DNA of 64,000 nt. Origin: Streptomyces sp. Root1304 (GTDB taxonomy: Bacteria > Actinomycetota > Actinomycetes > Streptomycetales > Streptomycetaceae). Shown here one piece after another: positions 15,181 to 23,539 of this stretch. The stretch lies in the NCBI RefSeq assembly GCF_001426405.1, contig NZ_LMEP01000003.1:1-64000 (forward strand), in the 5' to 3' direction. Numbering within the stretch: the stretch's first letter is position 1; each line of letters opens with the position of its first letter. The notes beneath the pieces were generated by a model. It worked only from the letters and a program-made list of their open reading frames with translations, did not search any database and had not been told where the DNA came from. Made by a program: the position numbers and the translations under genes.

Positions 15181-16083
15181 TCAGCTCTTCTCCGCGCCCC
15201 GGCCGGCGTTGAACTCGGCCACGTTCGCCTGGTGGGCCGCGTAGTCGGCGGTGAAGCGGGTGTCGCCCGGGGCCACCGTGACGAAGTAGAGCCAGTCCCC
15301 GTCCGCCGGACGGATCACCGCGTCGAGCGCCTCGTCGCCCGGGTTGCCGATCGGCGTCGGCGGCAGGCCCTTGCGTGCGTAGGTGTTGTACGGGCTGGCG
15401 CTCCGGGTGTCCTCGTACGTGGTGTCCACGGTGCTGCGGCCCAGCGCGTAGTTGAGGGTCGAGTCCATCTGGAGGGCCATGCCCCGGGCCAGCCGGTTGT
15501 GGACGACCCGGGCGACCTTCGCCATGTCCTCCGGGTTGTCGGCCTCGGCCTGCACGATGCTGGCCGCGATCACCGTCTGGTAGACGCTGAGGCCGTGCGC
15601 CTTCGCCCCCTCGACGATCCGCGCGGCCCCGAACCGCTTGGCCGCGGTGTCCACCATGAAGCGCAGCAGCCCCTCGGGGGTGGTGGCGCCGACCACGGGA
15701 TAGGTCGCGGGGAACAGATATCCCTCGGGGTTGCCGCCGGCGGCCGGGGGCAGCGCGAGGGTGGTGGCGGGTGCGGTCGCGGTCTTCCGTGCGGTCCCCT
15801 CGGGCAGTCCGAGGGCCCGGTCGACGGCCGTGTAGACCTGGCCGGCCCGCCAGCCCTCGGGGACGAGGAGCGCACGGGGCTGTTCGACGGCCGGTTCGCC
15901 CGTCGTCAGGAGCAGCGGGACGGTGACCGCGGCGGCGGCCGCGAGGACGGCGCCGAGGAGGAGTGCCAGCCGGCCGCGCCGGGTGAGGCGGGGGCGGCGG
16001 GGGCCCCGGGGCTCCCGGGGAAGGGAGGGAAGCCGGGAGCGGCGGCGTGGGGGTGCGTACGGTGACGGCGGCCGGTACGTCAT
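15181..16083 (-). CDS. mltG: MltG-like endolytic murein transglycosylase
   Basis: A 300-residue type II membrane protein: a Pro/Arg-rich cytosolic N-terminus, one transmembrane helix at about 39-60, a short LysM-like region (LVPEGWRAGQVYTAV) and a YceG domain. The domain shows EGYLFPATYPV, ASIVQAEA, VARVVHNRLARGM, SPYNTYARKGLPPTPIGNPG and LYFVTVAPGDTRFTADYA, all characteristic. MltG cuts nascent glycan strands near the membrane and so limits their length. At 300 residues it is short for an actinobacterial MltG, so this may be a second, accessory copy. Confidence 0.87.
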   Translation of the reverse strand: MTYRPPSPYAPPRRRSRLPSLPREPRGPRRPRLTRRGRLALLLGAVLAAAAAVTVPLLLTTGEPAVEQPRALLVPEGWRAGQVYTAVDRALGLPEGTARKTATAPATTLALPPAAGGNPEGYLFPATYPVVGATTPEGLLRFMVDTAAKRFGAARIVEGAKAHGLSVYQTVIAASIVQAEADNPEDMAKVARVVHNRLARGMALQMDSTLNYALGRSTVDTTYEDTRSASPYNTYARKGLPPTPIGNPGDEALDAVIRPADGDWLYFVTVAPGDTRFTADYAAHQANVAEFNAGRGAEKS

Positions 16084-16135
16084 GGCCGCACGCTAACCCG
16101 GCTCGAACCGGAATCCGGGGAACCGCGCACGCGGC

Positions 16136-16174
16136 GGCGCCGCCGACCCCCTGGGACGGGGGACCGACGGCGCC
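16136..16174 (-). terminator. stem-loop terminator
   Basis: Two nested perfect arms: GGCGCCG (16136-16142) with CGGCGCC (16168-16174), and CCCCC (16147-16151) with GGGGG (16158-16162), separated by short internal loops. It lies just past the stop of the 19-residue peptide gene on the minus strand and before mltG, so it probably ends the peptide's transcript. Confidence 0.65.
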
Positions 16175-16188
16175 GGGCACTGCGATCG

Positions 16189-16248
16189 TCAGACGAGCCA
16201 TCCCAGGAAGTGGAAGACGCCGGCGAGCAGGTTGGTGATGACGTTCAT
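16189..16248 (-). CDS. 19-residue hydrophobic membrane peptide
   Basis: The frame from ATG 16246-16248 to TGA 16189-16191 encodes MNVITNLLAGVFHFLGWLV. GAGGAG lies 9 nt upstream of the ATG, one of the best ribosome-binding sites in the window, and a strong stem-loop follows the stop, so this looks like a genuine tiny gene. The peptide is almost entirely one hydrophobic helix with a central His and a terminal Gly-Trp, and no charged residue, so it should insert in the membrane. It could modulate a membrane protein or act as a small toxin-like peptide. I do not recognise a characterised family. Confidence 0.75.
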   Translation of the reverse strand: MNVITNLLAGVFHFLGWLV

Positions 16249-16370
16249 GGTGGTGATTCTCCTCGTACAGGTACATCAGTGGGACTGCGCGGTCACGGTC
16301 TGCAGCCCGTCGATCGCACAACGCAATCTTCCGACGCCGTACGGGAGTGGGGCAACGAATCCCGGAACGA

Positions 16371-18239
16371 TCACACGTTCTGGGGAACAACCGCTCCCAC
16401 GTTCGTTTGTTCGCCACCGTTCGGGGTCTCCAGGACGCTCCGTGCGTCCCGGCGGACCAGGGCGGCGTACCGCCCGTCCCGCGCGAGCAGCTCCTCGTGG
16501 GTGCCGCGCTCGGCGATCCGGCCCGCCTCCAGGACGACGATCTGGTCGGCGTCGCGGACGGTGGAGAGCCGGTGGGCGATGGTGATCGTGGTGCGGCCGG
16601 CCGAGAGGGCGTCGATGGCCTGCTGCACGGCGTGTTCCGTACGGGTGTCGAGGGCGCTGGTCGCCTCGTCGAGGATCAGCACCGGCGGGTCGCGCAGGAT
16701 GGTCCGCGCGATGGCCAGGCGCTGCTTCTCGCCGCCCGAGAAGCGGTAGCCGCGCTCGCCGACGAGGGTGTCGTACCCGTCGGGGAGGGAGGCGATGTGC
16801 TCGTGGATCTGGGCGGCGCGCGCGGCGGCCTCGATCTCCTCGTCGGTGGCGTCCGGCTTCGCGAAGCGGAGGTTGTCGGCGACGGAGGCGTGGAACAGGT
16901 ACGTCTCCTGGGAGACGACGCCCACCGCTCGGGCCAGGGTGTCGAAGTCCAGGTCGCGCACGTCGACGCCGTCGAGCGTGACGCGGCCGTCGGTGACGTC
17001 GTACAGCCGGGGCACGAGGTAGCTCAGGGTCGACTTGCCGGAGCCGGTGGGGCCGACGACGGCCAGGCTGCCCCCGGCGGGGACGGTCAGGTCGATGCCG
17101 TCGAGGGTGGCGCGGCCCTCGCCCTCGGGGTCGTACCGGAACACGACCTTCTCGAAGGAGACCTCGCCCCGGACCTCGGGGAGCCGGACGGGCTCGGCGG
17201 GCTCGGTGATGTCCACGGGCAGGTCGAGGTACTCGAAGATGCGCTGGAAGAGCGCGAGGGAGGTCTGCATCTGCACCCCGGTGGAGAGCAGGCTGACGGC
17301 GGGGCGGAAGAGGCCCTGCTGGAGCGAGACGAAGGCGACGAGCGTGCCGAGCGAGATCGTGGTGCCGCCCGAGCCGAGGGCGATGCCGGCGGCCCAGTAG
17401 ATCAGGGCGGGCATGGCGGCCATGACGATGCCGATGGTGGACATCCGCCACCGCCCGGCCATGGAGGAGCGCACTTCGAGGTCGACGAGCCGCTCGGACT
17501 CCTCGGCGAAGGACTTGGTCAGCGAGTCGGCGCGGCCCATGGTGCGGCCGAGCAGGATGCCGCTGACCGAGAGGGACTCGGTGACGGTCGCGGCCATGGC
17601 CGCCATCTGCTTCTGGCGCTGGGTGGTGATCCGCTTGCGCTCGCGGCCCACGCGCCGGCTGATCCAGACGAAGACCGGCAGCAGGAGCAGCGAGACGAGG
17701 GTGAGGCGCCAGTCGAGGGCGAGCATGGCGACGACGGTCGCGACGACGGCGGTGAGGTTGGAGACGAGGGAGGTGGCCGTGGAGGTCACCGTCGCCTGCA
17801 TGCCGCCGATGTCGTTGGCGATGCGGGACTGGACCTCGCCGGTGCGGGTCCGGGTGAAGAAGGCCAGCGGCATCCGCTGGAGCTGCTCGTACACCCCGGT
17901 GCGCAGGTCGTGCATGACGCGCTGGCCGACGGTGGTGGAGATCAGGGTCTGGAGCACGCCGAAGACGCTGGTCAGGACGGCGGTGGCGATCATGCCGAGG
18001 GCGAGCAGGGTGAGCAGCCCGGTGCGGCCCTGGGGGATCGCGGTGTCCAGGATCTCCTTGAGCAGGAAGGGCGAGGCGACCGAGACGAGCGAGGCGGCGC
18101 CGACCAGGAGGCCGACGAGCACGAGGCGCGCGCGGTAGGGGCGGAAGAGGCCGAGGATGCGCCGCAGCTGCGCGGGCTCCTTGGGCCGGTCGGAGTCGCG
18201 GGGCGGGGGCGTCCAGTCGGACTGGTCGTGGGGGCGCAT
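16371..18239 (-). CDS. ABC exporter, fused permease and ATPase
   Basis: A 622-residue half-transporter of the multidrug/lipid exporter type, likely a homodimer. An N-terminal membrane domain with six helices (about 30-320) includes the EVQSRIANDI coupling region. The nucleotide-binding domain has a complete site: Walker A GPTGSGKST, Q-loop VVSQETYLFH, signature FSGGEKQRLA, Walker B VLILDEATSALD and the switch His in IAHRLST. I prefer the ATG at 18237-18239 (AAGGAG just upstream); an upstream in-frame ATG at 18284 lies inside the regulator palindrome. It is divergent from a MarR gene that probably controls it, a frequent arrangement for drug-efflux genes. Confidence 0.9.
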   Translation of the reverse strand: MRPHDQSDWTPPPRDSDRPKEPAQLRRILGLFRPYRARLVLVGLLVGAASLVSVASPFLLKEILDTAIPQGRTGLLTLLALGMIATAVLTSVFGVLQTLISTTVGQRVMHDLRTGVYEQLQRMPLAFFTRTRTGEVQSRIANDIGGMQATVTSTATSLVSNLTAVVATVVAMLALDWRLTLVSLLLLPVFVWISRRVGRERKRITTQRQKQMAAMAATVTESLSVSGILLGRTMGRADSLTKSFAEESERLVDLEVRSSMAGRWRMSTIGIVMAAMPALIYWAAGIALGSGGTTISLGTLVAFVSLQQGLFRPAVSLLSTGVQMQTSLALFQRIFEYLDLPVDITEPAEPVRLPEVRGEVSFEKVVFRYDPEGEGRATLDGIDLTVPAGGSLAVVGPTGSGKSTLSYLVPRLYDVTDGRVTLDGVDVRDLDFDTLARAVGVVSQETYLFHASVADNLRFAKPDATDEEIEAAARAAQIHEHIASLPDGYDTLVGERGYRFSGGEKQRLAIARTILRDPPVLILDEATSALDTRTEHAVQQAIDALSAGRTTITIAHRLSTVRDADQIVVLEAGRIAERGTHEELLARDGRYAALVRRDARSVLETPNGGEQTNVGAVVPQNV

Positions 18240-18271
18240 GGGCTCCTTCGAGGGTGCGGTGATGTCGATGA

Positions 18272-18298
18272 GAGCATAGGTCATTGTTACCTATGCTC
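18272..18298. promoter_or_regulatory. 27-bp perfect palindrome, probable MarR operator
   Basis: GAGCATAGG (18272-18280) and CCTATGCTC (18290-18298) are perfect 9-bp inverted arms around a 9-nt AT-rich spacer. It lies between the divergent ABC exporter and MarR genes, upstream of the preferred exporter start, where repressor binding would block both promoters. A weaker ACAAT...ATTGT pair (18299-18323) lies alongside it and overlaps the TATTGT box before the marR start. Confidence 0.8.
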
Positions 18299-18329
18299 AC
18301 AATGAACATGGTCCTGATATTGTTCCCGC

Positions 18330-18809
18330 ATGACCACCTCCGCCGTCCCGACCGGATTCGACCGTTCGGGGGAACCCGACGCCGACGGCCTCCTCGCCGA
18401 GCAGCTCCTCCGGCTCACCCGGCGGCTGCACCGCATCCAGAAGCGCCACCTCGAACCGGTCGGCATCACCCCCGCCCAGTCCCGGCTGCTGCGGACGGTC
18501 GCCCACTTCGGCGAACCGCCCCGGATGGCCGACCTCGCGGCCCGCCTGGAAGTCGTCCCGCGTGCGGTGACCAGTCTCGTCGACGGACTCGAGGCGGTCG
18601 GCCGGGTCCGCCGGGTGCCCGACCCGAAGAACCGCCGGGTGGTCCGGATCGAGCTCACCGACGAGGGGCGCGCCACGCTGCGTGAGCTGCGCAGCGCGCG
18701 CCGGGCGGCCGCAGAGGACATCCTTGCTCCATTGACCGTCGAACAGCGCGAGGAACTCGGAGGTCTGCTGTCCGCCCTGGTCGACCCGGGTCCGGAGGGC
18801 GGCTGCTGA
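18330..18809 (+). CDS. MarR-family transcriptional regulator
   Basis: A 159-residue winged-helix regulator. The MarR fold is readable: helix 1 (LRLTRRLHRIQKRHLEPVG), the recognition region LAARLEVVPRAVTSLVDGLE, and the wing with its conserved DPKNRRVVRIELTDEGR. It is preceded by TATTGT 6 nt before the ATG, so it may be leaderless. Divergent to an ABC exporter across a perfect 27-bp palindrome, it most likely represses both genes until a ligand, often a toxic aromatic or antibiotic, binds. Confidence 0.9.
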   Translation: MTTSAVPTGFDRSGEPDADGLLAEQLLRLTRRLHRIQKRHLEPVGITPAQSRLLRTVAHFGEPPRMADLAARLEVVPRAVTSLVDGLEAVGRVRRVPDPKNRRVVRIELTDEGRATLRELRSARRAAAEDILAPLTVEQREELGGLLSALVDPGPEGGC

Positions 18810-18883
18810 CCCCCGGGGGTGGCCTGCCGCACCGGCAGGGGCACTCCCCGGGACCCGGGGGCGCGCCGAAGGGGAGCCGTCAC

Positions 18884-21808
18884 ATGCCGCTGCTTGAGCC
18901 GAACCCGCGGGCCCTGCGCCCCGGGACGAAGCGGACCCCGGCCCCGGACCGCGTGCCGGAGCTCCAGGCCCGGGGCACGCCGAGGCGGCTGCGCGAGGAG
19001 CTGACCGAGCTGCTGGGCCCGGAGAAGGTCCTGTCGAAGATCTCCGACCTGGTGCGTTACGCCTCGGACGCCAGCCCGTACCGCTTCGTCCCGCAGGCCG
19101 TGGTGGTCGCGGAGGACATCGACGACATCTCCGCGGTCCTGTCGTACGCGCACGGCAAGGGCCGCGAGGTCGTCTTCCGGGCGGCGGGAACCAGCCTCAA
19201 CGGTCAGGCGCAGGGCGAGGACATCCTCGTCGACGTGCGCCGCCACTGGGTGGGCGTCGAGGTCCTGGACGGCGGTGCGCGCGCCCGGATCCGTCCCGGC
19301 ACCACCGTCGTACGGGCCAATGCCGCGCTCGCCCCGCACGGGCGGGTCCTCGGGCCCGACCCGGCGAGCGCCATCGCCTGCACGATCGGCGGGGTCGTCG
19401 CCAACAACGCCTCGGGGATGACCGCGGGGACCACCCGGAACTCGTACCGGACCGTCTCCTCGCTCACCGTGGTGCTGCCGAGCGGGACCGTGGTCGACAC
19501 GGCCGACCCGGACGCCGACGAGGAGCTGGCGCGCGCCGAGCCCCGGCTGTGCGCGGAGCTGACGGCGCTCAGGGCGGAGATCGAGGCGGATGCCGAGCTG
19601 ACCGCCCGGATCCGGGCCAAGTACGCCATCAAGAACACCAACGGCTACCGGCTCGACGCCTTCCTCGACGGCACGACGCCGGTCGAGATCCTGCGCGGCC
19701 TCATGGTCGGCTCCGAGGGCACCTTCGGCTTCATCTCCGAGGTCGTCTTCGACACCCTGCCGCTGGACCGGGAGGTGTCCACCGCGCTGCTCTTCTTCCC
19801 TTCCCTGCCGGCGGCGGCGGAGGCCGTCCCCCTGTTCAACGAGGCCGGGGCGCTCGCCGTGGAGCTGATGGACGGCAACACGCTGCGCGCCTCGGTGAGC
19901 GTCGCGGGCGTGCCGGCGGACTGGGCGGAGCTGCCCAAGGAGACGGCGGCGCTCCTGGTCGAGTTCCGGGCGCCGGACGCGTCGGCGCGCGAGGCGTACG
20001 AGGCGAGGGCGCGGGAGGTCCTCGCCCGCCTCGACCTGGTGGCCCCGGTGCCCTCCGTGGAGAACGCGTTCACCCGTGACCCGGGGAGGATCTCCGGGTA
20101 CTGGAAGGCCCGCAAGGCGTTCGTGACGGCGGTCGGCGGTTCGCGGCCCTCCGGGACGACCCTGATCACCGAGGACTTCGCGGTGCCGCCGGCCCGCCTC
20201 GCGGAGGCCTGCGCGACCCTGCTCGAACTCCAGGCGCGGCACGGATTCGACGCGGCCGTGGCCGGTCACGCGGCACACGGCAACCTCCACTTCCTGCTGG
20301 CCTTCGACGCGGCCGACCCCTCCGACGTCGAGCGGTACGCGGCGTTCATGGACGAGTTCTGCAAGGTGACGGTGGAGCGCTTCGACGGCTCGCTGAAGGC
20401 GGAGCACGCCACCGGGCGCAACATCGCGCCCTTCCTGGAGCTGGAGTGGGGCACGAAGGCCACCGAGCTGATGTGGCGGGTCAAGGAGGCGATCGACCCC
20501 GCCGGGGTGCTCGCCCCGAGGATCGTCCTGGACCGTGACCCGCAGGCCCACCTGCGCGGCCTGAAGACGATCCCGACGGTGGAGCCGATCGCCGATCCCT
20601 GCATCGAGTGCGGCTTCTGCGAACCGACCTGTCCCAGCGGCGACCTGACGACCACTCCGCGCCAGCGGATCGTGCTGCGCCGGGAGATGATGCGCCAGCC
20701 GGACGGCTCCCCCGTCGAGGCGCGCCTCCTGGAGTCGTACGGCTACGACGCCGTCGACACCTGCGCCGGGGACTCCACCTGCGGGCTGGCCTGCCCGGTC
20801 GGGATCGACACCGGGGCGCTGATGAAGGACTTCCGGCACCGGCGGCACTCCCCGCGCGAGGAGCGGATCGCCGCCCTGGCCGCGAGGAACTTCCGCGCGG
20901 TGGAGGCCTCCGCGCGCCTCGCGGTCGCCGCCGCCGACCGTATCGGCGACCGGGTCCTGGAGTCGGTGACGGGCCTCGCCCGCAGGGCCGTCCGCCCCGA
21001 CCTCGTACCGGAGTGGCTGCCGGAGATCCCCGGCGCCGCGGCGCGGCGGCTGCCCCGCACGCACCGGCCCGCGGCCGCCGCCGTCTACTACCCGGCCTGT
21101 GTGAACCGCATCTTCGGGAACCCGGAGGGCGAGCCGGGCCCGTCGCTGCCCGAGGCGGTGGTCGCGGTGTCGGCGCGGGCCGGGCGGCCGGTGTGGATCC
21201 CCGAGGACGTGGCCGGAACCTGCTGCGCGACGATCTGGCACTCCAAGGGGTACGAGCGGGGCAACGAGGTGATGGCCAACCGGATCGTCGAGGCGGCCTG
21301 GGGCTGGACGGCCGGCGGCAGGCTGCCGCTGGTGGTGGACGCCTCCTCGTGCACGCTCGGCATCGCGCACGAGGTGGTGCCGTACCTCACCCCGGACAAC
21401 CGGGAGCTGCACGCCGAGCTGACGGTGCTGGACTCGCTGGTGTGGGCGGCGGACGAGCTGCTGCCCCGGCTCGACGTGCGCCGCCGGGTCGGGTCCGCCG
21501 TGGTCCACCCGACCTGCTCGATGCGGCACCTGGGCGACGAGGACCGGCTGACCGAGCTGGCCGGGGCCTGCGCGGAGGAGGTCGTCGTCCCCGTCGACGC
21601 CGGCTGCTGCGCCTTCGCCGGCGACCGGGGGATGCTGCACCCGGAGCTGACGGAGTCGGCGACCGCCCGGGAGGCGGCCGAGGTCACCTCCCGGCCCTTC
21701 GACGCGCATCTCTCGGCCAACCGGATGTGCGAGATCGGGATGGACCGGGCGACCGGCCGTACGTACGGATCGGTGCTGCTGGCACTGGAACGCGCGACGC
21801 GCCCCTGA
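18884..21808 (+). CDS. FAD-binding and (4Fe-4S)-binding oxidoreductase, D-lactate dehydrogenase/GlcD-GlcF-like fusion
   Basis: A 974-residue membrane-associated or cytosolic 2-hydroxyacid dehydrogenase. The FAD-binding type 4 domain (about 30-270) has the PP-loop VVANNASGMTAGTTRNSY; the FAD-oxidase C-terminal domain runs to about 545. Two Fe-S clusters follow (CIECGFCEPTCPSG and CAGDSTCGLACPVG). Two cysteine-rich CCG domains end it (YYPACVNRIFG, GTCCATIWHSKG, HPTCSMRHLG, DAGCCAFAGDRG), as in GlcF/LldE. The fusion of a flavin and an iron-sulfur subunit in one chain is known in actinobacterial D-lactate/glycolate dehydrogenases. GGGGAG upstream supports ATG 18884. Electrons would go to the quinone pool. 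Confidence 0.92.
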   Translation: MPLLEPNPRALRPGTKRTPAPDRVPELQARGTPRRLREELTELLGPEKVLSKISDLVRYASDASPYRFVPQAVVVAEDIDDISAVLSYAHGKGREVVFRAAGTSLNGQAQGEDILVDVRRHWVGVEVLDGGARARIRPGTTVVRANAALAPHGRVLGPDPASAIACTIGGVVANNASGMTAGTTRNSYRTVSSLTVVLPSGTVVDTADPDADEELARAEPRLCAELTALRAEIEADAELTARIRAKYAIKNTNGYRLDAFLDGTTPVEILRGLMVGSEGTFGFISEVVFDTLPLDREVSTALLFFPSLPAAAEAVPLFNEAGALAVELMDGNTLRASVSVAGVPADWAELPKETAALLVEFRAPDASAREAYEARAREVLARLDLVAPVPSVENAFTRDPGRISGYWKARKAFVTAVGGSRPSGTTLITEDFAVPPARLAEACATLLELQARHGFDAAVAGHAAHGNLHFLLAFDAADPSDVERYAAFMDEFCKVTVERFDGSLKAEHATGRNIAPFLELEWGTKATELMWRVKEAIDPAGVLAPRIVLDRDPQAHLRGLKTIPTVEPIADPCIECGFCEPTCPSGDLTTTPRQRIVLRREMMRQPDGSPVEARLLESYGYDAVDTCAGDSTCGLACPVGIDTGALMKDFRHRRHSPREERIAALAARNFRAVEASARLAVAAADRIGDRVLESVTGLARRAVRPDLVPEWLPEIPGAAARRLPRTHRPAAAAVYYPACVNRIFGNPEGEPGPSLPEAVVAVSARAGRPVWIPEDVAGTCCATIWHSKGYERGNEVMANRIVEAAWGWTAGGRLPLVVDASSCTLGIAHEVVPYLTPDNRELHAELTVLDSLVWAADELLPRLDVRRRVGSAVVHPTCSMRHLGDEDRLTELAGACAEEVVVPVDAGCCAFAGDRGMLHPELTESATAREAAEVTSRPFDAHLSANRMCEIGMDRATGRTYGSVLLALERATRP

Positions 21809-21857
21809 CCGTACGTCAGTACGCCACGGGCTGACCGTCCGTCACCCACCCCAGAAC

Positions 21858-21893
21858 GAAGGGCTTCTCACCCCGGCCGGTGAGGAGCCCTTC
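21858..21893 (+). terminator. stem-loop terminator
   Basis: 15-bp arms 21858-21872 and 21879-21893 (GAAGGGCTTCTCACC against GGTGAGGAGCCCTTC, one G-T type mismatch) around a CCGGCC loop, 50 bp after the FAD/Fe-S gene. No U-tract. Confidence 0.85.
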
Positions 21894-22066
21894 GCCTGTT
21901 CGGGTGACGCTGGGTGTTCGCTACGGCTCGACGCGAGATCCGGAACAGTAAAGTCCAACTACCCGTCGCGAGAGTCCTGTCGGCGCCCTTGCGCGCCGTC
22001 GGACACCAGGGCCAGGGTCCTGTGCGGGATTCATGAAACAGCCGTGCACACCGTCCGGGAGGTTCC

Positions 22067-23491
22067 ATGAACGAGCAGCATCCGCACGTCCCGAGCCGCC
22101 GCGGGGTTCTCAGGAGCACCGCCGCGGCCGGCACCGGCCTCGGCATCGGCGCCCTCGGCGGCCTCGACGCGCAGGCCGCCACCGCGGCCGCGCCGGTGGC
22201 GTCACCGGCGACCGCCGCCGGATCCGCCACCGTCCCCCGGCGCCGCGGCGCCACCATGGCCGGGGTCCCCTTCGAGGGCCGTTCGACCGTCCGCGTCGGG
22301 CTGATCGGTCTCGGCAACCGGGGCAACGGCATGATCGGCCTCTATCTCGCGCTCCCGTGGGTGCGGGTGGTCGCCGTCTGCGACCCGGTCCGCGAGAAGG
22401 CCGAGCGGGCCGCCGCGAAGGTCGTCGCCGCAGGGCAGCCCGCGCCCGCCGTCTACACCCACGGCGAGCAGGACTACGAGAACCTGTGCGCCCGCTCCGA
22501 CATCGACTTCGTCCATGTGGCCACGCCCTGGGACAGCCACTTCGCCGTCGCACGGGCCGCGATGCTGAACGGCAAGCACGTCGGCGTGGAGTGTCCGGTC
22601 GCGATGCGGCTGGACGAGCTGTGGGAGCTGGTGGACCTCTCGGAGCAGACCCGCCGCCACTGCATGCAGCTGGAGAACTGCTGCTACGGCCGGAACGAAC
22701 TGCGGGTGCTGCGGATGGCGCACGCCGGCAAGTTCGGCCGGCTGCTGCACGGGGCGGGGGCGTACAACCACGACCTGCGGGGGCTGATGTTCTCCCCCAC
22801 GTACTACGAGGGTCCGTGGCGCCGCCTCTGGCACACCCGGCTGCGCGGGGACCTCTACCCCAACCACGGCTTCGGGCCGGTCGCCAACTACATGGACGTC
22901 AACCGGGGCGACCGGGTGGTGAGCATCAGCAGCTTCGGCACCCCGGCGCTCGGTCTCGCCGAGTACCGGGCGGAGCACATGCCGCCCGGCGACCCGAGCT
23001 GGAAGGAGACCTACATCGAGAGCGACCGGACGATCAGTCTGGTCCAGACGGCCATGGGCCGGGTGATCCGCCTGGAGCACGACGTCTCCACCCCGCACCC
23101 GTACAGCAGGATCAACAGCCTGGGCGGTACGCGGGGCGTGTTCGAGGACTATCCCGAACGGATCTACATCGAGCCGGACCACCGGGACGACCAGTGGGGC
23201 GACTTCTCGGCGTACGCCGACGAGTTCGACCACTGGCTGTGGAAGGACCACGCCAACCCGCCGGGCGGCCACGGCGGCATGGACTACATCATGGTCTACC
23301 GCCTGATGCAGTGCGTGCGGCTGGGCCTCGTACCGGACTTCGACGTGTACGACGCCGCCACCTGGACGGCCCCGGTGCCGCTGAGCCACGCCTCGATCAA
23401 GGCGAACGGCGCGCCGCAGGAGATCCCCGACTTCACGCGCGGCGAGTGGCGCGGGGCCCGCGCGGGGATGGACTCGGCGCGGCCCGCCTGA
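22067..23491 (+). CDS. Tat-exported Gfo/Idh/MocA protein, GH109-like (alpha-N-acetylgalactosaminidase family)
   Basis: A 474-residue secreted NAD-dependent glycosidase-like enzyme. The N-terminus carries a twin-arginine signal, [13 protein letters not shown], ending near AQA (about residue 37), which fits export of a protein folded around bound NAD. The Rossmann motif is [13 protein letters not shown] (about 82-94). Later segments [20 protein letters not shown] and [17 protein letters not shown] are of the GH109 type, which removes alpha-linked N-acetylgalactosamine by a redox mechanism. GGGAGG lies upstream of ATG 22067. It converges on a PNGase A-like gene, suggesting both act on glycoproteins outside the cell. 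Confidence 0.88.
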   Translation: MNEQHPHVPSRRGVLRSTAAAGTGLGIGALGGLDAQAATAAAPVASPATAAGSATVPRRRGATMAGVPFEGRSTVRVGLIGLGNRGNGMIGLYLALPWVRVVAVCDPVREKAERAAAKVVAAGQPAPAVYTHGEQDYENLCARSDIDFVHVATPWDSHFAVARAAMLNGKHVGVECPVAMRLDELWELVDLSEQTRRHCMQLENCCYGRNELRVLRMAHAGKFGRLLHGAGAYNHDLRGLMFSPTYYEGPWRRLWHTRLRGDLYPNHGFGPVANYMDVNRGDRVVSISSFGTPALGLAEYRAEHMPPGDPSWKETYIESDRTISLVQTAMGRVIRLEHDVSTPHPYSRINSLGGTRGVFEDYPERIYIEPDHRDDQWGDFSAYADEFDHWLWKDHANPPGGHGGMDYIMVYRLMQCVRLGLVPDFDVYDAATWTAPVPLSHASIKANGAPQEIPDFTRGEWRGARAGMDSARPA

Positions 23492-23497
23492 GGCGTC

Positions 23498-23533
23498 CGG
23501 TGCCCGGCCCCCCTCGGCGGGGGCCGGGCACCG
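23498..23533. terminator. bidirectional stem-loop terminator
   Basis: Perfect 15-bp arms: CGGTGCCCGGCCCCC (23498-23512) and GGGGGCCGGGCACCG (23519-23533), loop of 6 nt. It fills the 48-bp gap between the convergent GH109-like and PNGase A-like genes and can serve both. Confidence 0.9.
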
Positions 23534-23539
23534 TCGTGT

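Noticed and set aside
15181-16083. MltG active-site change (ASIVQAEA where E. coli has ASIVEKE)
   Set aside because: One Glu remains, and I recall Gln at this place in other actinobacterial MltG proteins, so I do not claim loss of catalysis.
18287-21709. 1140-codon open frame antisense to the FAD/Fe-S dehydrogenase
   Set aside because: It is compositionally biased (Arg/Gly/Val/Asp repeats), has no recognisable domain, and lies exactly opposite a long conserved gene; high GC readily produces such antisense frames.
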